DNA of 64,000 nucleotides from Pachyseris speciosa (Eukaryota; Cnidaria; Anthozoa; Scleractinia; Pachyseridae): NCBI GenBank assembly GCA_016490735.1, contig JAEMWC010001188.1, positions 42,501 to 106,500 of the forward strand, read 5' to 3'. Shown piece by piece: positions 34,422 to 46,377 of this stretch (position 1 is its first letter; each line of letters starts with the position of its first letter). The notes under the pieces were generated by a model. It saw only the letters and a program-made list of their open reading frames with translations, ran no database searches and was not told where the DNA came from. The position numbers and the translations under genes were made by a program.

Positions 34422-35270
34422 AACCAAAAACCGCGAAAAGAAGCAATTCGGTGTTTCATGGCAAATTATGACGAATTTAATGTACGAGCAACGTGAACGC
34501 GATGAATAATCACCACATACAACCAAAGCCAAAAATAATTTCAAAGATCAGCTTGTACCAACAGCTTTTGCACCGTAGAGAAGCGATTTATAAATAAACT
34601 AATTTACAGCAGAGAAATTCGTTGTCCTCCTTCTATGTTCATCAAACTACTTAGGTTACACTTGTAACACTGGTTAAACATTAGTTGAGCCTGGATGTTC
34701 CTTGGCTGTGAAGCTGGAAACGCCTGCAAAGCTAACCAAGTGCGCACAGAACAGACCTTAAGCAAAGATACTGTTTGTCAGCCACTTGTTAATTTTGAAT
34801 CGTAAACCGTACCAGTCTGTCTAATTCATCGCTATCAGTATTTTTGCAAAGGTTTGTGCAGATCTTAGTACAGGAAAGTAGAGCTAGAGGGGGATAGTAG
34901 CTCGACTGAGCCGCCATAATACCCAACATTGTGACAAAGGACGAAATCAGAGTCCGAGGGGTGGTTATTTTGAAATTTCGGCTTAGGTGAAAAACCATTT
35001 TGGGCTGATAATAGCGTGATGACAGCAACTATATGTTCATCCCATAGTGTCACAGTGGTGTGGGAGTGTGTATCACTTGACTTATTCTCATTCAAACTCT
35101 AACTCTCGCACTAATTTTGCCTTAAGGCCCGGAACTTAGCCCAAACCCTAGATCTTAACCCTGGTCCTGCAATCCTAGCTCCAGCCATAGATTTAAGCCA
35201 TAGATTTACTTGGGTATTGCTTTTATCTGATGGCGTCATAAGTTCTGGTCACGTGCACTTCATTTTCTCT
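34422..35270. other. 3' flank of pseudogene A and unassigned sequence
   Basis: An AATAAA occurs at about 34,590, as in the other copies. From about 34,760 the sequence has no match in unit B. No gene was recognised. Confidence 0.4.
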
Positions 35271-35431
35271 TTAACCCTTTAAGACCTAAATTTTTTTTAA
35301 TTCTTTCGGCAATTTTCTCGATGCAAACAATTGAAAAGGATCTACATGTCCTATATGGTCTCCCATGAAACGTTTGCTGCTCTAGAATATCGAGGACTCA
35401 AGTTTTACTGTGATTTGACCAATTTGTATAG

Positions 35432-35555
35432 GTAATCACATGATTTCGAGTGCAATTTGGAATAAATAAGCACGAGTAATTTTTTTCAAAGACTCACAAA
35501 ATTGCACGAGCCCGTAGGGCGAGTGCAATTTGTGGTCTTTGAAAAAAATTACAAT

Positions 35556-35590
<35 letters not shown>

Positions 35591-35598
35591 GTGATTAC
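35432..35598. mobile_element. Foldback element nested in the piggyBac-like element
   Basis: GTAATCACATGATTT and GTGCAATTTGGAATAAATAA on the left are repeated in reverse complement on the right, around a centre with CGAGCCCGTAGGGCGAG. It would fold into one long hairpin. Confidence 0.7.
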
Positions 35599-35602
35599 TT
35601 AT

Positions 35603-36298
35603 TAATAATATACATGAAAAAATTGCGAGATAGCTTCTTAACGTTGCAGAAGCAACGCAACGAAGATAAGGTGAACCAAAACAACAGTTTTCTCGATGTT
35701 TTTAAAGCGTTTTTAGCTGTAAAAACTGGCTAAACAACTACAGGCTATAGCTATAAGGCTACTTTGTTTGCTAAGTGTCTATCAAGCGCTGTAATTATTA
35801 CCTTCAGGCTTTCTAGTTCGTTATCTTCGCCTTGTTTGTCCTTGTTTGTTTATTAATCTCGGCGTCACTCCATCAACGGACTCGTAATTCCAATTACGTC
35901 GGTAATTCCCTTCTCTGGACACCACTGTTTCCAAACAGACAGCTAACATACAGTGCTTTTCGCAGCCGTTTCTCCTTTTTTGAGCTGTTTTGCAGCTTCT
36001 CTGCTGTTATTGCGGTCACGAAGAAAGAAAACCTGCTCAAAAAGCCAGCCATTGTTTTGGCTCGCAGAGTCGCTTGCAGCTCTTCAGACTTTGCGCCATT
36101 CAGAGGCCGCGTTTGATTGGCTCAATCGCAGCGCCTTTGTTTATCAACCAATCAGAATCCTCAGTTTTTTACCTTGTTTTGCACTGTATTTCCTTTTTTC
36201 TGCACCGAATTACCTTTTTTCTGCACCGGTGTTTCCTAAAAACTGCATTTCTCTTAGCCAATCAGAATCGAGGAAATTTTTTTATGTATATTATTAGA
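35603..36298. mobile_element. TIR element next to the foldback
   Basis: TAATATACATGAAAAAATT at about 35,607 has its complement (one mismatch) at about 36,276-36,294. The interior of about 650 bp holds no convincing frame. It may be one compound element with the foldback that touches it. Confidence 0.55.
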
Positions 36299-37077
36299 AC
36301 CGTTATTGTTTTGCTCCCGACGGTAACGAGTTGTAATCGGTAGGTACTCGGTTCATAAGTGTGCTTTCGAGCCATTTTTCACTGCAGAAGCTCCCAGGCT
36401 TGCATCATTAAGCTCGAATGAAGATTGCGGGACTTCCATCTCGCAGTGGTATCCAAATCACCCAGAAAGCAATCCGGGCGCCAAATAGAAGAACAGAGGC
36501 TTTCAAAAGTGGCTCGAATCAAATGGCTGATGCCCGACTCGCTGTAGGGTATTTTTCTCATTAGGGCATTTTTTTTTTCCAAAAGAAAATTTTAAATTAA
36601 AGAATTGAAAGCAAAGATGTGTGTTTTTTAGCTTTGCTCATAGGCATTTTTGGTTTTGCTTGAAAAGAAACAATGATATGGAAGGGGAAACGAAGGTTAT
36701 TCCCAGTTTATTGGCTCTTAAAGTCTAGAACAGTAACTGGTTGACACTATAAACATACCATAATAATCAGTTCTAAATTTGAGAGCGTGGGCAATCTTGA
36801 AAGCGGTAGGCGTTTCTACAAAGGGTTAAAAGACATAGGTCACAATATTTTTGGTCACTTTTAGAGACATAAAAATGTACTGTTTAAATAATTGGAAACA
36901 GTGAAATAACACTGATTTGTAAGGGAAGATAAGCACCAACCAGACAAGACTAAATGCAAATATGGCGAGTATGGTGAAGGATAGAGAAGATTGAAACCGA
37001 TTACAAATGACCTTTTTTCAAAAATTGAGGCTACACTTTTCAAAATCCAAAGACCGTGACCTAGCCCCCTCAATGAG

Positions 37078-37275
37078 ATGAGAAAATTAATTATTTTTCT
37101 TTTTTTTTTAACAATATTTTTTTCGGCATCTGCTCTAAGAGCAAATAGTGCTCATCAAGAGAGCTTATGCCGTAAACATTCCTTTTGTCTTCTATGGGAC
37201 CATCTAAGCTGTGGACTCGGATGCCAAGATAGGCCGCTGAAAATTTCTACTAGAAAAAGCAACAGCAGATTGTAA
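37078..37275 (+). CDS. Possible small secreted Cys-rich peptide (weak)
   Basis: An ATG at 37078 opens 65 codons with a hydrophobic start (MRKLIIFLFFLTIFF, then SASA) that resembles a signal peptide, followed by five cysteines (LCRKHSFC, LSCGLGC). Against it: the phenylalanine/leucine core comes from a long T run, the right part lies in a 3' region that is non-coding in units B and D, and no promoter or intron was found. Listed only so that it can be tested. Confidence 0.2.
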   Translation: MRKLIIFLFFLTIFFSASALRANSAHQESLCRKHSFCLLWDHLSCGLGCQDRPLKISTRKSNSRL

Positions 37276-37854
37276 ATTTCCTGAACGATATACCATTTAC
37301 TAAAAAGGATTCTCTGTAGCCTGCTCAAATGTTTAGCAAGTTTAAGAGTCCAAATGGGTCAAATCGTGTTGGTTTACTGGAATATCACTTTATAATTAAG
37401 GCCTTTAAGCTATCGAGCAACAATGTAGGCACACCATTGTGTTTTTTCCTAACATTGCCTTTAGGGGTGCCCCTGAAAAGTTAAGGACTGAACATGTAAT
37501 TAAGACCTCTTCAATTTACCCACCCAAACTCTCATTGCAAACGGGATCTGATAAAATATTTAAAAACATAATAATAATAGAAATAATATAACAATTGTTA
37601 AACTAGAATTGATAATAACGATGACTCGAATAGTTGTAATAACTTGTTGATGGACTATTAAAAGAGCAAGCAGCAGAGATTTTGTTTGCATATTTGGGCG
37701 TTGAAAGCGCCGCTAATTTTCACTTGTGCTCCAAGTTACTATTTTTGAAACAGTTTTCAATAGACGGGGTATTCCCCTTATAGCAATTATGACCTTTCAG
37801 TAACAACTGAGGAGAAATATTATCTCATCTCTCCTATTAGTATATACTAGACAA

Positions 37855-38100
37855 GTGAATAGTGCTTTTCGCGCTCTCTGAGTAACTCGGAGGTGATTAG
37901 CAAGTACTATTCACCTCCGAGCAGCCGGCTCGCGAGATTTCACAATTTCCGACCGCTTGTCGGTATATGGTCACACATAAAGTAATGTTTTGTTCCGCTA
38001 ATTATCCAGCTTGTGTGGTATATACTAACACAATTATTCACCTCAGTGTCGGTGAAAGTGGTGGATATTTACCTTCACTTCGGTAAATAACTGTTAAATA
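37855..38100. mobile_element. MITE-like element (GTATATACTA...GGTGAATA type)
   Basis: Contains GGTATATACTAACAC, then ATTCACCTC, GTCGGTG, GGTGGATATT and an end in CGGTAAATAACTGTT. The same parts in the same order occur at 55,280-55,395. Exact ends were not fixed. Confidence 0.5.
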
Positions 38101-38804
38101 TTAACAAAGTAAAACTTTCTTTATGTTGTTATGATATTACACCAGAAGTTTTCGAAAATCCCTGAATTAAGAACCTAATTAATAATTAGTCTGAAGACAG
38201 GTGAAGTGACTCTACGGAGGAAAACATCCAGAAATCAGCTGATATTGTGCTCCACCAGCTGAAGTTTCAGTCGAAATATAATTGCAAGAACACGGAAGTG
38301 ATATGACATTGTATACGACATAAGTTTTTGCCTCTGCTTAACATACGACCTCAACGGCCCCGCTGACACAATGCTGTAGAAAATAATATGGAAAGGTGAG
38401 TTGATCGTGACCGGAAAAAGCCGCCCGGACGCGCTCTAGCCACGTCGCATTGCTTTTCTTCATTCAATTATGTGCCCAAAAAATGAGTGACATTAGGCCA
38501 AGGAAAACAAAGAGTTTAGGATCCAGATGAACTATAGATTGGAAAGCAAACGCTTGAAAAACAACAAACAAACATTGTTGAGTCCAAGCTACTTTCAGAT
38601 CAAACGTAAAAGATAAATCAAAAATTACTCGGAATGCAGAGCTGCACAATAGCGTCATTTCACGTAAAGTCGTTGCTTGGCTAAGGAGACACAAAACCCT
38701 TAATGAGATCATAGTTTGACTGTTACTTCCCACGTCCACCAAGGAAGTTTCTTCCTTAAATTACAAATTCAGCCAAAATGAGGAGTATGGCACTGGGTTA
38801 AATA
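38101..38804. other. Spacer between duplication units A and B
   Basis: AT-rich sequence. No gene or repeat was recognised. Confidence 0.3.
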
Positions 38805-40503
38805 AAGTGTGACATTTCACATTGGCTGACATGGAGAGGCATGCGGACGATAGTACGGACGGTATACGGAGATGCATACGAACGTACATACGGGGGAACA
38901 GTGCCAAAATTTCTCGCATTAGTTGCCATATATAGTTTCTCACTCATCGTACTTCGCGCGCGCTTTGTTAATAAAGAGTTTGGAGTTTGAGCGACGACGA
39001 CGACGACTGCCACGGCCACAGCAACAAAAACGTCATTTCAGAATAGCACTTCTCGTGTAAGCCTTTCCCGATAATTCCTGTTTCTTTAACTTGGAAAATG
39101 CTCGCGAAATGACCCTATCATCGGCGTTAAACTAAGGAAAACGGAAAGAAACAAATACCGTAAGGGGCTCACGTTCACGAGACAACCTAAAATTTGGATA
39201 TTTCACGTTGTTGTTTGCAGAGGACGTCAAAGAAATGCACCAAATTTCAAAACGCACGCTCAGCGAACACTTTGTTTTCCGTTCCTCTTTTCCTAGTTAT
39301 TTTTTTTTTCATTATCATTATTATTTGTGACTTTAATAAAGGGGAGGACAACAGGTGATAAATCCAAATAACGTCATTTTGCTACCATCACGTTTGCATC
39401 TAACGGGGTGTATTACGTCAAGCACCTACCATCCATTTTTCTGTGAATTAATTTTTATTGACTCTGATTTTTCCTCTTTTTTCGAGCTTGAAATAGATTT
39501 GGCAAGGGAAGTCTTAGATTAAGTCATTGTTATGCAAACCGACTCATTTTTCTAACAATTTTTCAGCCTAGCATTCAAGAAAATGTTGCTTGCTACGTAC
39601 AATCTACAGTGAAACAATCTCATCATAGCAGTATTATATTCTAGACGACCAGCCAATTTAACAGTATTGTAAATTTGAACAGACGTCGTCTCGACTAACA
39701 TAACAAGTGATGGGTATCCACGTTTTGTATCTACTTCCGGTGATAATAAACGTAAACTACATGACTGGAAATTAACGAACTGATTTTTAACTTTCCTCGT
39801 TTATTTTCAGTTACAGGAGTTCATGGACGGTTCAACCTGTTTCAGCGTTCAAAAGAATTTTAAAGTATTCCTTGCGGTTACGAATCTGACACTGCAACGA
39901 TACGCAAGCCTTTTCCACGGCTCAATGATCGCTTATGATGCGCGATTATCTAATGTGCGAAGAACAAGTAGCATAAATAAACAATCATTTTGATAATGGA
40001 TGTATTTGAAATTAAGGCAGATCGAGCGCAACAACCGCTAAATGTTCATAGGCCACTTCTGAATAGTCTTAACAGAGAAATAATAAGCGAAATAATAAGC
40101 GATGACTGTTTATTGCATAGTCAATGCTAAGGCTTATTTTGACATGCTTAGTGGCAATAATTACATAGATTACAATAATTTATATACTGTATAGGACCAC
40201 CCAGCCCATCAAAGATATCATCAGTACGTATAACATTTTGAAGCGCTTCCTGATTGCTAGTTGTTCTGTGGACAGTTTTTACTCAAAGAACCTTAAAGGA
40301 CTTAAAGAACCTTAAAGGACTTAAACTTTCAATTCCGTGTTGCAAATTTATCAAAGAATTTACATCCGCCTATTTTAGCTGCAAGGTCTCGGAACTGTTT
40401 TGTATAGAAAACTGAAAAAATGGTTTTTGTTAGTAAGTCAAGCATAGCCAAGTTTCAACTATTGAAACTACAGGAAAGTTAGGATCTATTTTTACCTCAT
40501 TGC

Positions 40504-40516
40504 GGGGTATATAAGG
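40504..40516 (+). promoter_or_regulatory. TATA box of the intact secreted gene
   Basis: GGGGTATATAAGG, about 100 bp upstream of the ATG at 40,608. The same box and distance occur in copy A and, on the other strand, before the divergent gene at 59.7 kb. Confidence 0.7.
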
Positions 40517-40607
40517 CCCTGTTGATCCAACGAAATTTGTCTTCAATGGTTAGATGAAGTAGAAGACTATTTCACCGGATTTGTTTGGAAGAACACGGAA
40601 AAAGAAC

Positions 40608-42000
40608 ATGGCGAACTTCGCTCAGCTGGTAAGCTATTCACTTTTATTTTCAAAACTGTTACTGCTACGGTAGTAGTATCATGTTTTAAGCTTATCCTCT
40701 GCGGTTTACATTTATAGATCTCAAACACCCTTAGTTTTAAACTTGAGTATAATGTTATTTTATATTTCTTATTACAGGCGCCTCGAGTAGCTTTTATGCT
40801 AACCTTTTTCACAATTGCTGAAAGAGTTCGTTATTTGGCTGCATTGCTTAAAAAATAACTTGCCTCGCTGCCCAGTAGTCTATTTCAGGGGAAGCTTGAA
40901 ATGGTCTCAGAAATTCGGATTGAGTTGCGATAAACTTGTGTTTCAGGGGAGGGGGGCAGCAGAGGCAAATACCCCCTTAAAAGTGCCTTGTGATTGTTCT
41001 CCGCCGCCCGCTTCACTGCTTGAAAATTCATCGAATGTGATGTGGTCGCCTCTGGAACTGTGTGGGACCCAACCTTTCTAAAACCAATCACTTCCTCTTA
41101 CCAATTTTTCCTAGTTTGAGTGGATCTACAATCATTTGTCAAAGTTGAAATCTTTGATCCAGTTAGTTCAGTCATCAACTGGCGAAATGCAGATCAGGCA
41201 CAGAGTGCGCTCGTCTAGTATGATGCAATTAAGGGATCTTTCCAAATTCGGCTACAATTATTTTTTCCGTTCATCGCATTTGAAAATCAGGGAAGAAGGT
41301 CTCGGGAATTTAAACTAAGAAACTCTTAGTCACACTATATACTATCTTGTGTTAGAGTTCCTGCTTCATTCTTAGCCTGGGTATCAAACTTTTCCTAGGG
41401 GAGTGGGGTGGTGGAGAGTTCTTCAGTTATGTTAAAAGACAGCATTTCCGGCGCCTTAGAAGAATTTGTGGACTGATAAATTAACAATAATCAACATTTT
41501 GAGGACCGGAGTGCACGTCAAATATGCACTTTCTTGACTACATTAAGTCGGTGTATTAAGCAACCCTGAAACATCGCAGCCTGCGCGGCGGGAAGTTCTT
41601 CATTCTATTTAATCGACATGTTTACTTTCTCTTTCCTTAGGCCATCCAAATTTTGACCGTCACACTGTTGCTGGCTATCTCAGTTGGTTTTACTGGACTT
41701 GTTAACGCTAGACCTCAAAGTTTTCCGTCGTCTAAAGGCGGCAAGGCAAGTTGTAATCCTATTTCGTTACAAAGTATCGTTGCTGGGGCAACTGGATACG
41801 CACCATCCAGTGCATCAAACAGGTGTATTGAAAAAATCATCCCAATAACTATCTGCAGCAACAGGCACAATCTTGTGGTTTGCAAGACAGGAAATGGATG
41901 CAGGGGACATCAGAGGAAGCATTTGGTTACTTATTCAACATGTTGCAGCGCTACAGACAGCAGCCCAACAACAGTGCTTTTGCCGTACGACTGTTTTTGA
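40608..42000 (+). CDS. Small secreted cysteine-rich protein, intact copy (2 exons)
   Basis: Exon 1 (40608-40628) codes only MANFAQL. A phase-0 GT-AG intron follows, and exon 2 (41641-42000) completes 126 residues. Residues 8-30 form a signal peptide (hydrophobic ILTVTLLLAISVGF, likely cut before ARPQ/RPQ). The mature part has eight cysteines at about 45, 69, 79, 88, 94, 108, 109 and 125, with CKTGNGC and a closing TCC...YDC. A CC pair followed by a hydrophobic strand and a final Cys recalls cystine-knot growth factors, but that is only a spacing resemblance. I do not recognise the family; a cytokine, antimicrobial or toxin role are all possible. Poly(A) signal AATAAA at 42,176. Two sister copies are dead; the relative at 58 kb is intact. 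Confidence 0.75.
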
Positions 42001-42175
42001 AGCTGAAAACGACAAGGAAGCAATTTGGTGTTTCATACCAAATTATGACTTATTTAATGTAGGAGTATTGTCAAGGCAGTGAATAATCATGAAAAACTGC
42101 TAACAAATATGATTTCAAAGAAATTTTTACTACCAGCTTAAAATTTAGTGCTCGTCCATAGAGCAGCGATTGGTA

Positions 42176-42181
42176 AATAAA
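42176..42181 (+). terminator. Poly(A) signal of the intact secreted gene
   Basis: AATAAA within GTAAATAAACTAATTTA, conserved at about 34,590 and 54,730 after the two pseudogene copies. Confidence 0.6.
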
Positions 42182-42507
42182 CTAATTTATAGCAAAGAAA
42201 GCCGTTCTTCTCTTTTACTTTTGCTCAGCAAAGTTTTAGGTTACACTTGTAACACTGCTTCAATGCTGTTGAACCTGGACGTTCCTTGGAAGTGGAACTG
42301 GGAACACTTGCAAAGCTACCTAGGTGAGCACATAACAGACTTAAATTAGATAAGAAAATTAATTCCTTTGTTTTCTGAGAGGCAATTCAAACTGTCGACT
42401 CAGATGTCAGGTATGGCCGCTTAATATTTCAAATAGAAAAGAAAAACAGCAGCTCGTAAACTCGGTGAGTAATCACAACCCATTTACTAACTTGCCCATT
42501 TACTAAC

Positions 42508-42920
42508 TTGCCATTACTACAAAATCTTGGGAAAACTGGATCGAGGACAAAATGACGTAGAGAGCTCTCAAGCGTAAGAATGCAGTGTGTGTAAATTCGG
42601 CTGATTTAGTATGCAGCATGCACGGGAATTTTAAGCTTTCAGACTCTCAAACTCGTGTTTTGCATACTTAATAAGCTGTATTCACACACTGCAATTTTAA
42701 ACCAGTGAGTAAATGACGTCATTTTATCCTGGATCCAGCTCTCCGAGGCCTGGTCGGTCAGTTATGAACGTGAGTAATGGCAGACCGTTCTATTAAAAAG
42801 TTGTACTCAAAGTAAACAGTCTTCTGCTTGCAAAGTTTGAAATTTCGCGAGTCAGGTGTTAAGCAAACACACTTTCGAAATTTGAAGGAAAAAGATTGAT
42901 TTTCTGATCGTAGTAGCACT
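42508..42920. mobile_element. Truncated TTAA foldback element
   Basis: The right end CGTAGTAGCACT is followed by TTAA (42921-42924), and the body matches the fuller copy at 43,528-44,067 (GTGTGTAAATTCGGCTGATT, then TCACACACTGCAATTTTAAA). The left arm is missing. Confidence 0.65.
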
Positions 42921-43527
42921 TTAAATGTCACTTTGTAAAGCCTTTAAATTGTCGAGGAAAACCGCACGCACGTCATTTTGCGAATTTTCCTACATTGCCT
43001 TCTTGGTTGCTCCCTAAAAACGTGAAGAACATGTAAGGACTGTTCAATGGACCGATGGAAATTCTTATTGTAAACGGGGTCAAAAACAATGTATTTATAA
43101 CAAGGGTTAATCCAGAATTAATAATAACTTGTTGATGAACTAACAGAAATTATGTTTGCATGTTTGACCGTTAAAAGCGTCGCTAATTTTCACTAGTGTT
43201 CCAACTGTTTTATTCTATTGTCATTATTTTTCGTTATTTTTTATCATTTTACTTGCACTTACGGAGCATGCTTATTATACGACCATTTCGACCCCGCTGA
43301 AAAATCGCTGCTCATCAAAAGATAATTTTGCAGTACTCTCGCTGCATCAAATCTTTTTTTCCTTACAACGACCGTTTAAACCACTCTCAGAAGTCTAAAG
43401 TAATAAAATAAATAATAAATAAACTTTTTACTTAAGCGCAAAAATTCATTAAAAACATATGATCTAATGCGCTTTATAATTATTACAATCGATAAATATC
43501 ACTAAAAATTAATTTAACTATGCTTAA

Positions 43528-44067
43528 AGTGCTACTACGCTCAGAAAATCACTTGTCTTTTTTCTTCAAATTTCGAAAGTATGTTTGCTTAACACCCGTT
43601 TCAAGCAGAAGACTCTTTACTTTGAGTGCAACTTTTTAATTTAACGGTCCGCCATTACTAACTTCAAAATCTTAAGAGAACTGGATCAAGGACGAAATGA
43701 CGTAAAAAGCTTACAAGAGTAAGAATACAGTGTGTGTAAACTCGGCTGATTTAGTATGCAGCACGGGAATTTTGAGCTTTCAGACTCTCAAACTCGTGTT
43801 TAGCATACTTAATAACCTGCATTCACACACTGCAATTTTAAACCAGTGCGTATATGACGTCATTTTATCTTGGATCCAGCTCTCCGAGGCCTAATCGTTC
43901 AGTTACGAACGTGAGTAATGGCGGACCGTTAATTAAAAAGTTGCACTCAAAGTAAACAGTCTTCTGCTTGAAATTAAAGCTTGAAATTTCGCGTGTGAGT
44001 TGTTAAGCAAACACACTTTCGAAATTTGAAGAAAAAAGACAAGTGATTTTCTGATCGTAGTAGCACT
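43528..44067. mobile_element. 540-bp foldback element with TTAA target duplication
   Basis: The ends AGTGCTACTACG and CGTAGTAGCACT are inverted repeats flanked by TTAA (43524-43527, 44068-44071). The inverted similarity runs about 130 bp inward on each side (CAGAAAATCAC, CTTCAAATTTCGAAAG and beyond). No frame. Confidence 0.75.
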
Positions 44068-44154
44068 TTAAAATGTAAAACTATATCTTAAGGGCTAATT
44101 ATATGATAATTACAGAAATAAAAATAACCTCACACAGAAATATAAAATCTAAAC

Positions 44155-44330
44155 ATTAAAATACGCTTGCCTAAAAAGATGCGTTCTGAGCTCTCTCTTA
44201 AATGCAATAACGTTATCAATAGGCTTGGTGGCAAGGCGTTCCATATAACTGGAGCAGCAACTGGGCATGAAAAGGCTCTATCTCCACTGGTCTTGGCCGA
44301 TTTTAATGTGGGCCGGCTGCGGGCCGGGCG
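44155..44330 (-). pseudogene. CR1/L2-like LINE C-terminal fragment
   Basis: The minus strand reads GDRAFSCPVAAPVIWNALPP and, in a shifted frame, AFKRELRTHLFRQAYFNV and a stop, which is the usual end of CR1/L2-type ORF2 proteins. One frameshift. Left-over piece only. Confidence 0.7.
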
Positions 44331-44824
44331 GGCTTACCAGGCAGCCCCGGTTGCTGGGACTGCAATTATTTTTATATTGGTGAGGCAAAACGAGGACGTC
44401 ACGGCAGACAATCTAAACATTTCAAGGCCTTAGCTAAATATGTCCACGCATCAGCCATTGCTGAGGACTTTGAAACCAGTGGTCACAACAGCAAGTGGGA
44501 TCATTTTCACATTTTAGCGTCGGGCAAAACTAATTAATTTATAATTGTATAATTAAAAAACATCATTTACCCAAAAACATAAGCCAGCATTTAATGTTAA
44601 CTTCAGTAGTGAGAAGTTGTTGTTTTATTAATAAGTTGTAGCCTTTTACAGATTAACTGTTAAGATATTTTTTTCTTCATCTCAGTTCCAGACCCCAATT
44701 TTAGAAGTATGTAAATTGTTTTCAAACATTGTAACAGGAATTTTGAAAATGTATGTTGCCAAACACACAAAACGTCAAGTCTACATAAAATGCGTTGGGT
44801 TACCATGTTTATCCCGTTGTTTGT
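44331..44824. other. Spacer before duplication unit C
   Basis: No gene was recognised. A phrase near 44,755 (acacaaaacgtcaagtctac) returns at about 47,910 inside unit C. Confidence 0.3.
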
Positions 44825-46377
44825 GCCAGGTAACTTTTAATGAGGCTACAATGGCCTAATAGCAAGTTATAGCACAGGTTTATCTCGACAGTGACATTTC
44901 TCTGATATGGAGAGGCGTACGGGCGGCAGTACAGACGACATACGAAGGTACATACGAACGAACAATACCAAAATTTCTCACATCGATAGGTTGCCATATT
45001 GTCTTATTCATGGCGCTCCGCTAAAAGGGAGCTTGGAACTTATGCAACGACGACGGCCACGACAGCGAATACGTCATTTTAAAATATAACCTGTCGTTTT
45101 TATGTCTTTCGCGATAATTCCCATTCGTTTAAGTTTTTAAATTGTTTGCCAGACACCCAGGGACTAAATTGCTAGAAGTTAAATTTGGACATTTCACATG
45201 AAGAGCGATTGTTTTGCTCATTGAACCCATTGTTTTTCGTTCCTGCCTTTCTTCAGGTTCAGACTTAAAAAAGGAGGAGCAACTGGACATTAAGGCGAAT
45301 AACGTCAAATGTGATACGATCCACGTTTACGGGAAATGGGGTGTTTTACGTCAAGCCACTACCATCCATTTTTACCTGAATTCGTTTTTTATTTGTTTAT
45401 CTATATTTTATCCTCTTTTCTCTAGCTTCAAACTGAATAGATTTGGCCAAAGGAAGTCTTAGATTAAGCGAGTCATTGTTATGCAAACGGGGCTCCTTTT
45501 TCTAACGATTTTGTAGTCTAACAGTCAAGAAAATGTTGCATGCTACGTTCAAATCTACAACTGATGAAAAAACTTGTCACAGTATTGTATTCTAGACGCC
45601 CAGCCCATTAAACAGTATACTTGAACAGACGTCTTCTCGACCAACATAACAGGGACTTTTAGCATCGACGACGGGAGCGGCAACGGCGACGGAGAAACCG
45701 AGAAAATGTTGGGGAGAGGACGCGGTTGTGGACTGAAATTGGAGGCCTTTAAGCAGACGCTGAAGACGACAACTTCTCTCGAAATATTTCTTCGCGTTCA
45801 GCCATTTTAATGATGATACGACTGATGTAGATTTTTTACTGTTGTACAAACTGAATACGTCAACAAATCGGCAGTGCTGGAGAACGACAAGTGTTTATCG
45901 GAGATTAGATTTAGGAAACAAATATATCACATTTTTAGCCGAGGTAATGTAATAAAATAAAATTAAAAAAAAACCAATATATTACCTAGAAGTAGCGACT
46001 AGATTAACTTGAACTCAATTGAAATGTTCTGCATCGAAGGCCGGGATTTGCGAGAAACGCTTTACCAGTACCAGCATGCATGTCAGTTTCCAATATCTTT
46101 ACATCTAGGAATTTGAACTAAAAACTACGATATGATAGAGAGTTTTAGACGTTAGTTTTGAGCAACATAGACTACTAGTTATTTTTCTCCAGGTTTAGTG
46201 TAAATTAACAGCTCTAGTATGTCTCATTTCCAATGCGAAAAAGTAATGTCAGAGAGAAATATCGATAAACAGTGTGAGACATCTGCATTAGCTTTTTGTT
46301 TTGAAACAGCCGAATGATGAAATTGTTTAAGCTTATAGTTTGGGGAAGAAAATAAGGCAACAACTCAATGATTCTAT

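Larger units (their letters stand above)
35275..36825. mobile_element. piggyBac-like non-autonomous element in unit A
   Basis: Begins CCCTTTAAGACC and ends ACAAAGGG, flanked on both sides by TTAA (35271-35274 and 36826-36829). Internal phrases such as CATAAGTGTG, TTTTTCACTGCAGAAG and TGCATCAT (36,352-36,405) match the element at 52,598-53,599, so both belong to one family. No transposase frame. Other elements are nested in it. Confidence 0.7.
31580..37740 (+). repeat. Segmental duplication unit A (holds a pseudogene copy)
   Basis: Shares order and sequence with unit B: the CACGTTTGCACGAAACGGG phrase (31,630), GTGATAATAAACTGTAAC (31,972), the TATA region (32,934), exons (33,030 and 34,061), an AATAAA-containing 3' end (about 34,590) and a distal block ending in GCCGCTAATTTTCACTTGTG (about 37,725). 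It has gained a piggyBac-like element at 35,275-36,825 and other sequence at 34,760-37,075 that B lacks. Confidence 0.8.
38805..43205 (+). repeat. Segmental duplication unit B (holds the intact secreted gene)
   Basis: Starts with the TGACATTT...ATGGAGAGGC block (also at C 44,890 and D 50,790), then CGTTTGCATCTAACGGGG (39,390), the promoter and both exons, and closes with AAAGCGTCGCTAATTTTCAC (about 43,190), shared with A and D. A foldback element lies inside it at 42,508-42,920. Confidence 0.8.

Noticed and set aside
40608..42000. Coral small cysteine-rich proteins (SCRiP) family
   Set aside because: Cysteine spacing with a CC pair and final YDC, and the seven-codon first exon, do not fit the SCRiP pattern as I know it; not tested by search.
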